Origin: Silurus meridionalis
Taxonomy: Eukaryota; Chordata; Actinopteri; Siluriformes; Siluridae
Assembly (NCBI RefSeq): GCF_014805685.1
Contig: NC_060907.1
Span: 2,116,197 to 2,180,196 of the forward strand
Reading direction: 5' to 3'
Length of the DNA stretch: 64,000 nucleotides
Under the pieces are notes generated by a model. That model ran no database searches and was not told the origin of the DNA. It saw only the letters and a list, made by a program, of their open reading frames with translations. This document shows positions 33,780-45,780 of this stretch, piece by piece (within the stretch, counting starts at the first letter, position 1; the number at the start of each line of letters is the position of its first letter). Position numbers and translations under genes: made by a program.

Positions 33780-35089
33780 TTGATTTGTCTGATTCGTTTA
33801 TTCTTCCACTTTTCTCTGATGGGAAACCTGAAAATTGTGATGTATTTGAAGAACACAAGGATAATTTGAAGAGTTCTAAAGTAGCTGTGAGTGATGTAGG
33901 ATTGTCAAAGCTGTCTATATCTCGAGAGGAAATTATTGCTGCGCAGAAAAAGGACAAATCTCTAGTTCTTAATTTTAATTCCGTTGTTTCTTCTGATGTG
34001 ATTAAAGACCAGAAAGTTGCCTATGTTATTGACAATGGCATGTTGATGAGAAAATGGTCCTCCAAAACAGAAATGGATTTAGATTGGAATACAGTGTATC
34101 AAATAGTTGTTCCTCTCCTTATCGCCAGCATGTTTTATTTCTAGCGCATGATCATCCACTTGCGGGACATCTTGGAGTTACAAAGACTTACAATCGTGTT
34201 CTAAGACACTTCTTTTGGCGAGGTTTAAAAAAGGATGTGGCAAGTTATTGCCGTGCTTGTCATGATTGTCAATTGGCTGGAAAGCGAATCAAGTCATTCC
34301 ATCTGCTCCACTGGTCCCCATACCAGCCATTGGTGAGCCGTTCGAACATGTGGTTGTAGACTGTGTTGGGCCGTTGCCAAAAACAAAATCGGGTAACCAG
34401 TATTTGTTAACTATCATGTGTATAGCTACTAGATTCGCGGAGGCGATACCATTAAGAAAAATCACTGCTCCTGTTGTTATTAAGGCCTTAGTGAAGTTCT
34501 TTACTACGTTCGGGTTACCAAAAATTGTACAGAGTGATCAAGGTATGAATTTTCTATCTAAGCTCTTTAGACAAGTATTGCAATCTTTGGGGATTACTCA
34601 TCGTGTTTCAAGTTCGTACCATCCCGAATCCCAAGGTTGTTTAGAACGTTTTCATCAGACACTAAAATCAATGCTTCGAAAATATTGTTTGCAGACAGCT
34701 AGAGACTGGGATGAGGGAGTTCCTCTGGTTTTGTTTGCTGTAAGAGAAACTGTACAAGAATCTCTTGGGTTTAGCCCAGCCGAGCTAGTTTTTGGTCACC
34801 AGGTAAGAGGGCCCTCAAAGTTCTTAAAGAACAGATGTTGTCAGTTGATTCCAGTCCGAAAGCAAATGTTCTGGATTATGTGAGTAATTTTCGTGATCGT
34901 TTGCATGCTGCTTGCTCGCTTGCTAAGGAGTCTCTACTCACTGCGCAGAAGGGCATGAAGCTCAGGTATGACCGTAAAGCAGTTGCGCGTTCTTTTACGC
35001 CAGGGGATCAGGTACTAGTATTTTTACCAGTTCCCGGATCTTCTTTGTCTGCTCGTTTTTATGGTCCTTACGTAGTGAAAAGAAAATAA
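33740..35089 (+). pseudogene. Integrase of the Gmr1-like element, upstream of RT
   Basis: Four overlapping frames give an N-terminal HHCC zinc domain (HDHPLAGH ... CRACHDC, about 34145-34275), then the catalytic core with D (VVVDCVGP), D (VQSDQG) and E (ESQGCLERFHQT), then the C-terminal part to 35089. The zinc-binding and DDE sets are complete across frames, but at least three shifts break the protein. The position before RT is the diagnostic oddity. Confidence 0.75.
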
Positions 35090-35103
35090 GCGAAACCGAC
35101 TAC

Positions 35104-36749
35104 ATGATCAATACACCTGATAGAAAACGCCAAACTCGTGTTTGCCACATAAACATGTTAAAGGCTTACTATGCTAGGGAGAACGCAGGAGAAAAAGCTT
35201 CGGAAAAGACTGAAGAACCAGCCGTCTCTTCTGTTGTTGTAACGGTGGAGCAGATTTCATCTCCCGATGTGTCTGCTGCTAACGAAGATGCCGTAGGACT
35301 GCGTAATGCTGCTCAGCAATGCGCAAGGTTGACAAATTCTGAGATGTTAAGGAATTTAGATTCTTTTCTTCAGCACATGTCTATTGACCAGAAAGCGGAC
35401 ATTGTTAAATTAATCTCTGACTTTAACTGTTTGTTTAGTGATGTTCCTAAACTTACGAATGTTTTGCAGCATGACATTAAGGTAAACGATGCTCGCCCGA
35501 TTAAACAGCAGCGTGCAGCGTTAATTCAGTAAAGAGATCCATAATGCGTCAGGAGGTGAATTATTTACTAGAGACTGGTCTAGCCAAGCACAGTTATAGT
35601 CCATGGAGTTCGCCTTGTTTACTCGTTCCTAAGCCAGATGGTACGTTTAGGTTTTGTACAGATTTCCGTAAAGTAAATGCAGTAACGGTGCCAGACAGTT
35701 ATCCATTACCCCGTATGGAGGACTGTGTCGATAATATAGGATCTGCCTGTTTTGTGAGTAAGCTTGATATGTTAAAGGGCTACTGGCAGGTTCCTTTGAC
35801 TCCCCGAGCATCGGAAGTTTCTGCATTTGTAACCCCTGACAATTTTCTTCAGTATACTGCCATGGCTTTCGGTCTCCGAAATGCGCCTGCGACTTTTCAA
35901 CGTCTCGTGAACATAGTATTAGCAGGTGTACCAAATTGTAATGCATACCTTGATGATCTTGTTATTTACTCTGCAGATTGGACATCACACATGAGTTCAT
36001 TGAGAACAGTGTTCGAGCGTCTTGCAAACGCTAATTTAACGCTTAACTTGGCTAAGTGTGAATTCGGCCAAGCTACGGTTACTTATCTTGGAAAAGAGGT
36101 GGGTCAGGGACAGGTGCGACCTGTAGAAGCCAAGGTCACGGCTATTTCGGAATTCCCTGTGCCTACAACTCGTAGGGAGTTGAGACGATTTCTGGGGATG
36201 GCTGGCTATTATAGAAATTTCTGTAAAAACTTCTCGGTTATTGTCAGCCCTCTTACTGCGTTGCTTAGTCCATCTAAATCTTTTGATTGGTCCGTTAAGT
36301 GTCAGTATGCGATGGATTGTGTAAAGACTCTTTTATGTAATACCCCTGTTCTTCTGGCTCCAGATTTCTCTCAAGGTTTTAAACTAGAAATTGATGCAAG
36401 CGCTGCTGGAGCTGGCGCTGTTCTACTGCAAGAGGATGTACATGGTATAGATCACCCTGTTAGCTACTTTTCACGAAAGTTTAATAAACACCAGTTAAAT
36501 TATTCCACCATTGAAAAGGAAACTCTTGCATTGTTGCTTTCTATACAACATTTCGAGGTATATATCGGATCCAGTAGTTTACCAATCGTTGTGTTTACTG
36601 ACCATAACCCACTTGTGTTTCTATCCCGTATGTACAACCAGAATCAGCGTTTGATGCGGTGGTCTCTAATAGTCCAGAATTATAATCTGGAAATTAGACA
36701 TAAAAAGGGATCTGAGAACGTTTTTGCAGATGCTCTTTCGAGAGTTTAG
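35104..36749 (+). pseudogene. Reverse transcriptase and RNase H of the Gmr1-like element
   Basis: A linker frame (35104-35532) leads into a 401-residue frame (35544-36749). RT motifs include FCTDFRKVN, LDMLKGYWQVP, AFGLRNAPATFQ and the catalytic YLDD. RNase H follows with IDASAAGAGAVL, EKETLAL, FTDHNPL and a C-terminal ADALSR. This long open frame is the best preserved part of the element. It ends 38 bp before the 3' LTR. Confidence 0.85.
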
Positions 36750-36787
36750 AGATGTCACCAAGCTGGTTGGTTCTTAAAGGGTGGGAG

Positions 36788-37566
36788 TGTTACGTCCCAT
36801 TGGATGTTTGTGTGTGTGTGGGTGTTTGTCTCTCTCTATTGGTTTACCTTCCTGTCAATTTCTCAAGGTTCCGCCCCCTTTGGACTGCAATTGGCTGGAG
36901 AGATAATCAACGTGTGTGACCTGACTGCACCTGTGGCCAATCCAGTAAACTGTTGGGGTTTAAAAGAGGACTGCAGGGACATTGGAGAGCACCATGAGCA
37001 CCATTTGTTTTGCTGTGTTGTGTTTGGAGCATTGCTTGCTTATTGTTTGTATCACATTCGTTGAATGTTATCTTGTTTGTTTTGAGTAGTTTTATTCTAA
37101 CAACCCTTGTGTTTTCCCCAGGAGTGTTGGGCAGGTAGTATGTCACGTGACTTACATCTTGCAACACGTAGGTGATACTATGTATAGAGACACTAGCTAG
37201 GAGTGTGTGCTACTTCTGTATTTTTGTTAGTTTAGAGTAGGTAAGCTAGGGCGTATAGAGGCGCCGGAAGAATTCTGTTTAGTGTTAGGTTAGTGGTTTA
37301 TTACTGAGGTAGTTGGTTTTGTTGTGTTCTTTTCTTTAGCGCCACTCTCCGCCTCTCTCTCCTGTGGGATTATTTATTATGCCTTGGTTTTTCTGATTAG
37401 TGTAAATATTGTGTATATACTCCATTCCCTCCTGTTCCTCCTTGTGTGAATAAATCCTTTTATATTATACTCGGTTTATGTGTCCTTTTCCCTGGCCTAT
37501 TCACAGAATGGATCACAGTATGAATGTTACAGCTTCACCCTAGACATATAAAAAGAAGACGTAACA
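36788..37566 (+). repeat. 3' LTR of the Gmr1-like element
   Basis: The 779-bp LTR starts TGTTACGTCCC and ends GACGTAACA, with AATAAA near 37449. It differs from the 5' LTR mainly by a shorter (GT)n and small indels. Confidence 0.9.
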
Positions 37567-37570
37567 GTAC

Positions 37571-37750
37571 AGTCCACTCTGTAGAGCTCTGTAACTCTGT
37601 CCTGATCCTACAGATGTGTTTCATTCTCCTTAAACCAGGTGTAGGTCTCCACAGGTGGGTTACTGTCACTGCTGCAGGTCAGAGTCACTGAACTTCTCTC
37701 CACTTTCTCACCAGAGGAACTGATGGACACTGAGATGTTCTTTGGAGGAT
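37571..37750 (-). pseudogene. Gene B exon 6, 5' part, cut by retrotransposon
   Basis: This is the first part of the third C2 exon (AG acceptor at 37751-37752). A 1-bp deletion near 37612 shifts the frame before the insertion point. The other half is at 21568-21635, beyond the inserted element, with GTAC at both junctions. Confidence 0.75.
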
Positions 37751-37833
37751 CTAAAATGGTTTCGTAAATAAGTAGTAAATCTATAATAGTTTAATTTGTA
37801 TTGGATGTAAAAAGATCTTCAGCTTTAACTTAC

Positions 37834-38083
37834 ACAGAACATTCAGAGTTACACTGGTGGAGTTCTGATGCCCGACTTTATTATTGCACATGCACTTGTA
37901 CTCTCCACTGTCTTCAGATCTGACTTTAGAGATAGTGATGGTCTTTCCTTTCCTCACTGATGTTGTTCTATTAAACCAGGTGTAGGTCTCCACAGGTGGG
38001 TTTGCATCACTGCTGCAGGTCAGAGTCACTGAACTGCCCTCCACAATCTCACCAGAGAGACTGATAGAGATTCTTTGGAGAAT
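37834..38083 (-). pseudogene. Gene B exon 5, C2-type Ig domain with frameshift
   Basis: The exon is 250 bp against 252 in gene A. Two bases are missing near 38067-38074 at the 5' end of the exon, which brings in a stop within about a dozen codons. The rest still reads as a C2 domain (EDSGEYKCMCNN) in the original frame. Confidence 0.7.
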
Positions 38084-38445
38084 CTAAAGAGTTCCATGAT
38101 GAGAGTGAAGAAAGCAGTTCAGTGTCATAATTAATGGTTTTGTTATCTTTCATCAAGGCATTTAACCATTTTAGCACAAACCACTCATCAACTTCAAAAT
38201 TATTTTGATGATCTTTTTTATTAGAATAAATAATTCACACCTTGTCTCTAAAAAATGTTTTTTTGTCTCTACCTTTTTATTAAACTGGTTAAAATGGGAT
38301 TCAGTATAAAGTTTATCATATCAATCTTTCCTAAATGCATACAACAAAACTAAACATCCACAACTAACCCAAGAGAGAAAATCACACAGGTATAAAATTT
38401 CAATCCCATTATAATCTCATGTACATTTTTAGGCAAAGCGTAATA

Positions 38446-40943
38446 CACTCAAAAAAATGAATTGTGCTGCATGTTTAATTTACTTAAATGTAACTGTCAG
38501 CCCGCTTGAGCACTTCAGGCATTACCGCCTCAATCACAGAGGAAACGCCCACTTCCAACCAGCTGCACGGATATGGCGTATGATTATCTGGCACTTATAA
38601 GGACGCCTGAATACTCCAGTCAGTGCCAGATTGTCTTTAGGCTTGCCCTGATCACTCTCCAGCGTATTCTGTTTTGCTTGTTTGTTCTGCAAATCTAATC
38701 AAGGCATATAGTAAGAAGGGTGGATTGATAGGAAGGAGACTCATGAGCATCATGACACCCATGACCCAGGTATTGAGTTTTAAAAATAAGACACATGCTC
38801 ACAGAAATTTCTTTTTTGCTTTGATTAGGGAGATGATTTGATGACATTCTTACTTACTGACATTGCTCTATATGGTATCAGGAGAAAAGCCACACATCAT
38901 GTGTGAGTTGCCATAATTAAAGTTAAGAAGCAGCTCTAAATATGACCTTCACAAAATCTCTTATAAACTACACATGCTGTCTGTGTCTCAAGGCAAGTCA
39001 TACTTGCACAAGTCAGCTTGTGCTATTAAGTCTTAACATCTAGCACAAGCCGGATCTTAATGTTTCATATACTAGTGTAAAAGATATTAAATCTTAGGTC
39101 TTGTGGACTCTCTCAATCTATTAAACATATTTGGGTTCATTTAATTGTTGTCCAAAACATTTAAGAAAAAATAATGAATGTGAATATTTTAAAAGGGGGT
39201 CCAAAAAACTTTTACAAAAAACTTTTTACAAAACATGTATGTCTAAACATATTGTGAAATCTTAATTTAATTTCTATGGGGAAGAAACAAGCAGCATGGT
39301 TCTTTTTCCAGAAATTGTATCCTTGATAGGCCATATTTCTGCCTGTTATATTATAACTAGTTATATCATTTCATTTTGCACTTCCATGTAGAAATTCACG
39401 TTTATTCTCTGATTTGCAGAACAATAGCATTGATATTGAACGTGAATTCATCCTAAAGGGACTTTGTGTGTACTTGAATGAAGATCCGGAGAAGCTGGTG
39501 AAGGAATACATGGTATGTTGTTATACCTTTTAGCTTCAGTAAAGGGAATAGTCTCTGTGATAATTTAAGGGTGTTCCTTGTGGGTCACATCAGTTTTAAA
39601 TATGTATAAGAGAGGCATTTCAAAGATTTGCTTATATTTTGTGATAATTTAACTGTTAGCTGTTGTACATTAATATGTTTATAACATTTTATGAAAAGGG
39701 ATTTAATTAAGGGGATGTAATTAACATCAGGGTTTAAAAGCACTGATTATTTTTTTTATAGGCAGATGATGTAAGCAGACACACAGCCATGGAAGAGACC
39801 CTCTTTGGCATCTATGTTGTTTGACATGAAGGTGATGAGCTTACTGATCCCCCCAGAGGATGTGGCAGTTATTCTAGAGGGGGTGACTGTACTCTGTGAA
39901 CTGGGGAACGTACCTGTTGCATTGGCCATATTGTTTGCCTTAGTATAATCTTTAAATCTATGCTACCCTCCAGAACAGAAATATACGTTAAAATCTTTGC
40001 AGAAAATAATCTTAGAGCTGAATGGGAACAGGCTTTCTGTAAAAATAGATGCTCCTAAAACAAATCAGTTGCGTTGAAGATTGTCCACTTCAAGTAAAGT
40101 GAATATTTTTCCATCATTCCTTTGTTAAAGGGTTAAGGTCACTCACATTTTATGGGACAGGTCTAATTATTTGAGGTGGGGTGCTATAAAACATTTAAAA
40201 AATAATGTTTTTTTACATGCAGTATTTCTTTTTTCAGATTTTATAATTTTATAGTGGTTTGCTTTAAAACAATTTTAAGTTGAAACAATACCAAATACTA
40301 TGGTTTATCCATATAGTTATAAAAATAAAAAAATATTTTTTATTTCTTTAAAAAAAAAAATTTACTATGTTTCATGTTTTCAAAACCAACAACTTTGTGC
40401 AAAGAATGGTGTGCACTTATGTGAATCATTGCCCTTTGTTAATTAAACTTGATGACCAGTGGTTTTGTGTTCATATTTCTACACTTAACACCAGGTAGAT
40501 TTTGTGCTTCAAACTTTTATGTAAATTAAAATGCAATACTTTACTTAGAATGTACTTAAATCAATCATGGAAAGTATTTCCATGTGATTCAATGGCTTTC
40601 TTTTAGCATTACCTAAATTTGTTTGGCCAACTTGTTTAACTGTAGTTTTAATTACTTAATACAATTGAGTTAGATCATCCCAAATAAATTAAGTATAACT
40701 AAACATGAATGAAAAAGTTGAATCAACACCAATAAATTGTGTTAACCCCGCTAAAGCAAATAAAGTTGGAAGGAAACTTTGCAAATAAGTATAATGGAGA
40801 CTAAAAAATTAAGTTGAACCAACTTAAGTATTACAAGTTGGCTGAAAATGATTGCTTTGTGTTTAAAATAAGAAATTTAATCATGTGGAAATACTTTCCA
40901 TGATTTTTTAAAGTTAATACAAAGTCTATTTTTTTTTGAGTGC
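38446..40943 (+). mobile_element. TIR DNA element carrying a SAMD3-like gene fragment
   Basis: Ends CACTCAAAAAAATG and (minus strand) CACTCAAAAAAAAA are inverted repeats 2.5 kb apart in an intron of gene B. The interior holds two exon-like pieces with an intron between them (39419-39512 and 39763-40080). It has no transposase, so it is non-autonomous. The superfamily was not determined. Confidence 0.5.
39419..40080 (+). pseudogene. SAMD3-like C-terminal fragment, two exons
   Basis: The first piece reads IEREFILKGLCVYLNEDP ... LVKEYM before a GT. After an AG at 39760-39761 the second reads DVSRHTAMEETLFGIYVV, a TGA, then PPEDVAVILEGVTVL and ELGNVPVALAIL, with later frame loss. The pattern resembles the C-terminal region of fish SAMD3-like uncharacterised proteins. 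It is a pseudogene because of the stop. Confidence 0.45.
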
Positions 40944-41820
40944 ATGTGCTTCCTTCCATGTGGGGACATTTTTAAAACACTAAACATGACTATGCAATAA
41001 GACAGCATTTTAAAAGACCACACTCAGTAAACACAATAATAATAGAGCAGACTATGTCCAGACAAGCACAAGAGTCCAGAATACAAATATAAGATGTTTA
41101 ATTACACGTTAATCGTTTTTCTACTATAGACCATTAAAGAAAAATCTTAACGTGGTTTAATGAGATAACCGCATTTTGAAAAGACTAAAACTCAACTAAA
41201 CTGTTTGTACACAATATGATTTATTATTAATGTGTTTACTGAGTTTAGTCTTTTTAAATCTCTGTATTATCACATTAAGCCATGTTAAGCTTTTTCACGT
41301 TAGGCGTTTTGGAACGTCCCTTCCATGTGAACTTCTGGACTGTTGGTCAGGAATTTGTGTGGCATCTTCAAGTCTACACCATCAAGCAGCACAAAATACA
41401 TTTACCTTCTCACTGAACTTGTTTTTACAAAATCATTAATCACACACTCAAAGTTACTGTAATTACTAAATGTAAAGTTCCATCAAGGGTTCAGGTGAAG
41501 ATGTTCAGTCTCTCCATAGTGTTTTGTTTAATAGATAAAACTTCAGCTGTGCATCAATATGAATCTGTATGCAGAACACGGTGTGTTTAGGAAGAAAGTA
41601 CGTGTGGTAACAGAGTGTAAATGGAGGGTGGAGTCAGGAGAAGTGAGTGATAAGGATCCCACACCAGTACGTGTATGTTTTAGTTCATGAAAAGTGAAAT
41701 CACGAGAATCAACATTAAGATTCCAGTTTGCCTTAAGCTCAGTTTTATTATTTTTATTTTGTATTGTTTTACTTTATTAAATACTGAGTTATAAATAATA
41801 AAAATAAAAATAAAACTCAC

Positions 41821-42069
41821 ATCTGACACTGAGGTATTGAGCAGGAGATGGGAGATGTTCAGATCCTCTTACAGCACAGTTATAACTGCCTGCATCCTCA
41901 CTGCTGACCCTCTGCAGGTGGAGTTCGTTGCTCTTGAAGGTGTTTGTGGTTAAATCATGTGTGTTTTTGTACCAGATGAATGTTGGATCAGTCAGACTGC
42001 AGGTGGTTTTACAGGTCAGAATGACTGATTCTCCCTCTGTCACTTCTGCAGGAGCGATCAGCTGAAGAT
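41821..42069 (-). pseudogene. Gene B exon 4, C2-type Ig domain (D2)
   Basis: The 249-bp exon is nearly identical to gene A D2 and keeps LTCKTTC and GSYNCAV. The frame is open. Confidence 0.7.
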
Positions 42070-42138
42070 CTTATACAATGAGAGAAACATTAAATCTGCA
42101 TCAGTGAATAATCACCTGCTCATTTACCTCAATCACCC

Positions 42139-42142
<4 letters not shown>

Positions 42143-42190
<48 letters not shown>
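42143..42190. repeat. (GT)n microsatellite, gene B intron
   Basis: GT run at the position homologous to 9116-9152. Confidence 0.95.
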
Positions 42191-42191
<1 letters not shown>

Positions 42192-42585
42192 TAAACTGTC
42201 TGTTTTGTATTTTTGTGCCTTCTATCTATTGATAATTAAATTATTATTATGAACCAGAATTTTTTCAGAACAAAATCAAGTAAATAAATATATAAATATA
42301 AATTAGTAGCAGTTTTAAAGTTTTCTTACATTTACCATGAATTAAACCAGATCTATTTTATTACAGAAATATGTTAACATTTATATTTCATTTTTTCATG
42401 TAAGTTTTTGACACAAACACACACTCATGTACATGAGGCTCAACATAAAAATAAATCTACAGAATCACAAGTCACAATTCTGTGAATCTTTCTTACTGTG
42501 ATTAAACTGTTGGTAAATATGCAGATTCTTTTTATTTAAGTGCTGATGATAAGAGAATTTGCAGATTTATTTATGTACAGATTTT

Positions 42586-43020
42586 TGTCACACCAGACAT
42601 TAAATTAAAGAAAAGAGGGAAAAGTGTTCCTTTTGTGTAAAAGTGGTAGTGGAGAGTAGCTAGAGGTGGAAGAAGGAGCGAGAGAAGACATGACTGGAGG
42701 CAACTGATGAAAGTAGTGGATCCTCACTGTTCTCGAGCTGGGGGGACGTATAAAGGGACCCAAAAAAGACAGTGAGATGGAGAACTTTTGGCCCCAATTA
42801 CTGCTGGTTTTCTCCCTTATTCTCTCACTCTAAACAAAGACAGCAGCAGCTGAGAGGATTCCTGCCAGACCCTCGCTGAAGGAGACTGTGACAGAGCCGT
42901 CTCAGGAATCACAGCCAAAAGTATGGAGTCCGACCAGAGCGTCTCTCCCCAAATAAACACACGAGTAAATCCCCGAGTCTGGTGTCTGTGTTCTGCCTGT
43001 CGCTGCACTGAGTTACGACA
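42586..43020 (+). repeat. Solo LTR in gene B intron, shared with gene C
   Basis: The 435-bp LTR runs TGTCACACC... to ...GTTACGACA, with TATAAAGGG near 42749 and AATAAAC near 42953. The gene C copy (58358-58792) has the same length and position, while gene A lacks it. Flanks ATTTT/ATTTA may be a worn 5-bp duplication. Confidence 0.65.
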
Positions 43021-43040
43021 ATTTATATTATCTGCATTTC

Positions 43041-43345
43041 TCAATTACTCATATCTGATTAATCTTCTATTAAATCAGTTTTTATTGTATTCTAATGTCA
43101 TGAGTTCTTCTATTGAGACTCTGTGTGTCATGGTAGAGATGAACTACATTACCCATCAGCCCCTGCATGTCACATGATGTGGTCACATGACTCACTAATC
43201 ACCCTCACCTGTATCTCACTATGCCTTGTCTTTACCTGGCTTTTATTGTGTGTCTCCTACATTAATTTATTTTCTATTATCTAGAGTTCATGTTCTTGCT
43301 CTTCTTCTGGGTATTTTTTCATTGTGATCCTCTTTAACACCAATT
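43041..43345 (+). repeat. Unknown dispersed repeat beside the solo LTR
   Basis: It contains ACTACATTACCCATCAGCCC and CTCACCTGTATCTCACTATG, is present at 58800-59110 in gene C and is absent from gene A. It resembles untranslated or LTR parts of fish retroelements. Confidence 0.35.
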
Positions 43346-43708
43346 TCTGACATCATGAAGCTGTTATTATAATTATTTTTAATCTCTGATTTGCAGATTC
43401 TGTTTTACTGTTTATTTATTACTTTTATTTATTTTATTTTAACTTGTGAAATTTTCCACTGATCAGAACATTGAGCAGACAATCTTTTGTAAATCACCTG
43501 AACTACAAGCAGAACATTTATCAGATCCACAAGTAAATTCATGTTTGTGTTTGTAATTATAATAAATCAGAGTTTTGTGGTGTTTCATGAAAACAGTAAT
43601 TCAGTAAAAACATGTTCGAGTTTTAATTCATCTGTTACAAAACTCCTGTAGCTAAAAGGAGATTATGGTCTGAGTGACACATGTAGAGAATAAGATGATT
43701 TTATTTAC

Positions 43709-44032
43709 CTGTAACACTGAGTGTAATTCCAGGAACACCCTTAAATTTATCTTTAGTTGTTGTGAATCTGAAATAGTACTCGTGTTCATCTGATTTCTTC
43801 ACATCACTCAGTCTGAGGGAGAAGTGATTCTGTTTATCTCCTAAATACTCCACTCTGCCTGAGTAACCTGATTCATTACTCAGATCAGTAACTGGGTTTA
43901 TAAACCAAAACCTGTATTTTATTGTATAATCCTTCGGATGTGTGTAAGTGGCCTCCATAACCACTGTAGATCCTTTTACAGCACAGAGATGTAGTTTGCT
44001 GTATTTCACACTCCATTGATTCCCAAGAGCTC
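43709..44032 (-). pseudogene. Gene B exon 3, V-type Ig domain
   Basis: The exon has 108 residues, five fewer than A and C in the loop after FINPV. The F-strand reads EYYFRF: the canonical cysteine position is Tyr (codon 43773-43775) and the Siglec-like Arg is kept (43767-43769). The frame is open. Confidence 0.7.
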
Positions 44033-44698
44033 CTGAAACATGACACATGAAAGAGGTGATTAGAGATCATTATCCTGAGCCCCATAAAACACTGAGTTAT
44101 TTTACAGCTTCTCTTCTCTCCTCTGGAACTCCGGGGCAGAAAAATACAAACTATTCTTTACTACTGGAAGGAAACTGTGCAGGATTTAGACACAGGGGTG
44201 TCTTTATTATTATTATTATTATTGAGATAATCAAAAAACAATAATATTAACTGACTGACACTTTAATAAAACATTTACCACTGAATAATGTACAGAATAC
44301 AAATATTAATATATTTCTATTTCTACACTTTTTGTCATTTTTGCATGAATAATCTACATTTTATATCTGCAGGGTTCATGAGATCCACCTTGTGATTCTG
44401 ACTATATAATATTAGCTGGTTGAATATTTCATGTCTCTGGTGTGTGTAGCTGTGATTTTTATGTGGATGTGCACTGATGAAGAAAAACAGATGCAAGTGC
44501 TGGGTACGAATATTAATTATAATAAACATGCAGATACTCCAAATCAGCAGGCAGAGACAATAACATTAAACAGGAAAAGATCTGATTATTAGCAAAGATC
44601 ATCAACAAAACAAGAAACGTAAACGTAAAAGCTTAGTGAGATTGAAAAAAGAAGTTAATGGCAAGTATTTAAGGAAGTTAAGTGATATTAAGGGTATG

Positions 44699-44701
<3 letters not shown>

Positions 44702-44740
<39 letters not shown>
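44702..44740. repeat. (AC)n microsatellite, gene B intron
   Basis: AC run between the signal and V exons. Confidence 0.95.
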
Positions 44741-44742
<2 letters not shown>

Positions 44743-44990
44743 ATCAACAGGAAAACAAAGACACCTGTGATTGAAGGCATGAGAAAATAAGGATCAATAA
44801 TGAGACTGGGTGGAGACGCTACATGAATGAAAACAGAACCATGTGGAACCAGAACACAGAAATACACACTCATGCTCTGACTGCATTCACTTTGTGGTGA
44901 CTGGCGCTAATATGCTTATGTATGCACTAAACACTGCTGCAAATGGAGGAAGAGGGTGAATTCTGACAAGGACGAAAATGTAGCACTCAC

Positions 44991-45059
44991 CTGAGATCAT
45001 CAGGAGGAAGATCAGAAAACTTTGGAGCACCATTTTGAGGGACATCATTACTAAAGGTT
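44991..45059 (-). pseudogene. Gene B exon 2, signal peptide
   Basis: The 69-bp exon continues the exon 1 frame through two further Met codons into a hydrophobic core (SFLIFLLMIS). It leaves in phase 1 and is intact by itself. Confidence 0.65.
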
Positions 45060-45780
45060 CTAAAGAAAAAGTTAAAAAATTACTTGAAAAAGTCAAAAAT
45101 AGCTTTCTTTAATTTGACAAAAATAGAAGTTACTCTTACACAGTTGTGCAAAGTTACTCTTACATTTGTGTTTTTTATTACTTTATTAATTCACACTTCT
45201 CTTAACCACGTTACTTTAAACACATCACAACAATCCAATACTCAAAATCCATAAAAAAAAGCTGTTCATGAATTCACTGTTAACAAATTTACCATCATGT
45301 TCTAATTTCCATCATCTTAGAATTATCATTAATGCACTAAAGCATTAGACAATCAAAGCTATTGGATTAAATCCAAAATAATCACAAATATCTCAATTTT
45401 CTAATAGATTTTTTATTTTATTTTTTTGTATTTATTTATATCGTTTCAAAGATAAAACGAAAACAGATCCAGCTGTATGAGTTTATACTCATTGGCCTTC
45501 CACACTACATTACTATAGAACTCTCAACTTGCCATATTGGCTTTCCACAATACATCACCACAGAGCTAAATAATGACACCAGTGGCCTTCCATAGCCTCA
45601 GCTACAACGCTAGATGTTAAAGTTTCTTACTCCAGAACTCTCATTTATCAAAGTGTGTAGAACAATTTGTAATTGTGTGTGGAAGAAACACCAGTACACA
45701 CTCCAACACTGGTGTTTATCACACGTGTGTACACACAGATGTAACTATATACAGTCATCAATCCTACAGATTCTCTACAT

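Larger units (their letters stand above)
21636..37566 (+). mobile_element. Gmr1-like Ty3/gypsy LTR retrotransposon inserted in gene B
   Basis: The element has TG...CA LTRs (5' 21636-31807, interrupted; 3' 36788-37566) and is flanked by GTAC (21632-21635 and 37567-37570). A proline-tRNA-type primer site is at 31813-31830 and a purine tract at 36775-36787. Coding order is gag, protease, integrase, reverse transcriptase, RNase H. Integrase before RT is Ty1/copia-like, but the domains are gypsy-like, which defines the deuterostome Gmr1 group. Six or more frame changes break the polyprotein, so it is not autonomous. No envelope-like frame lies between RNase H and the 3' LTR. Confidence 0.85.
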
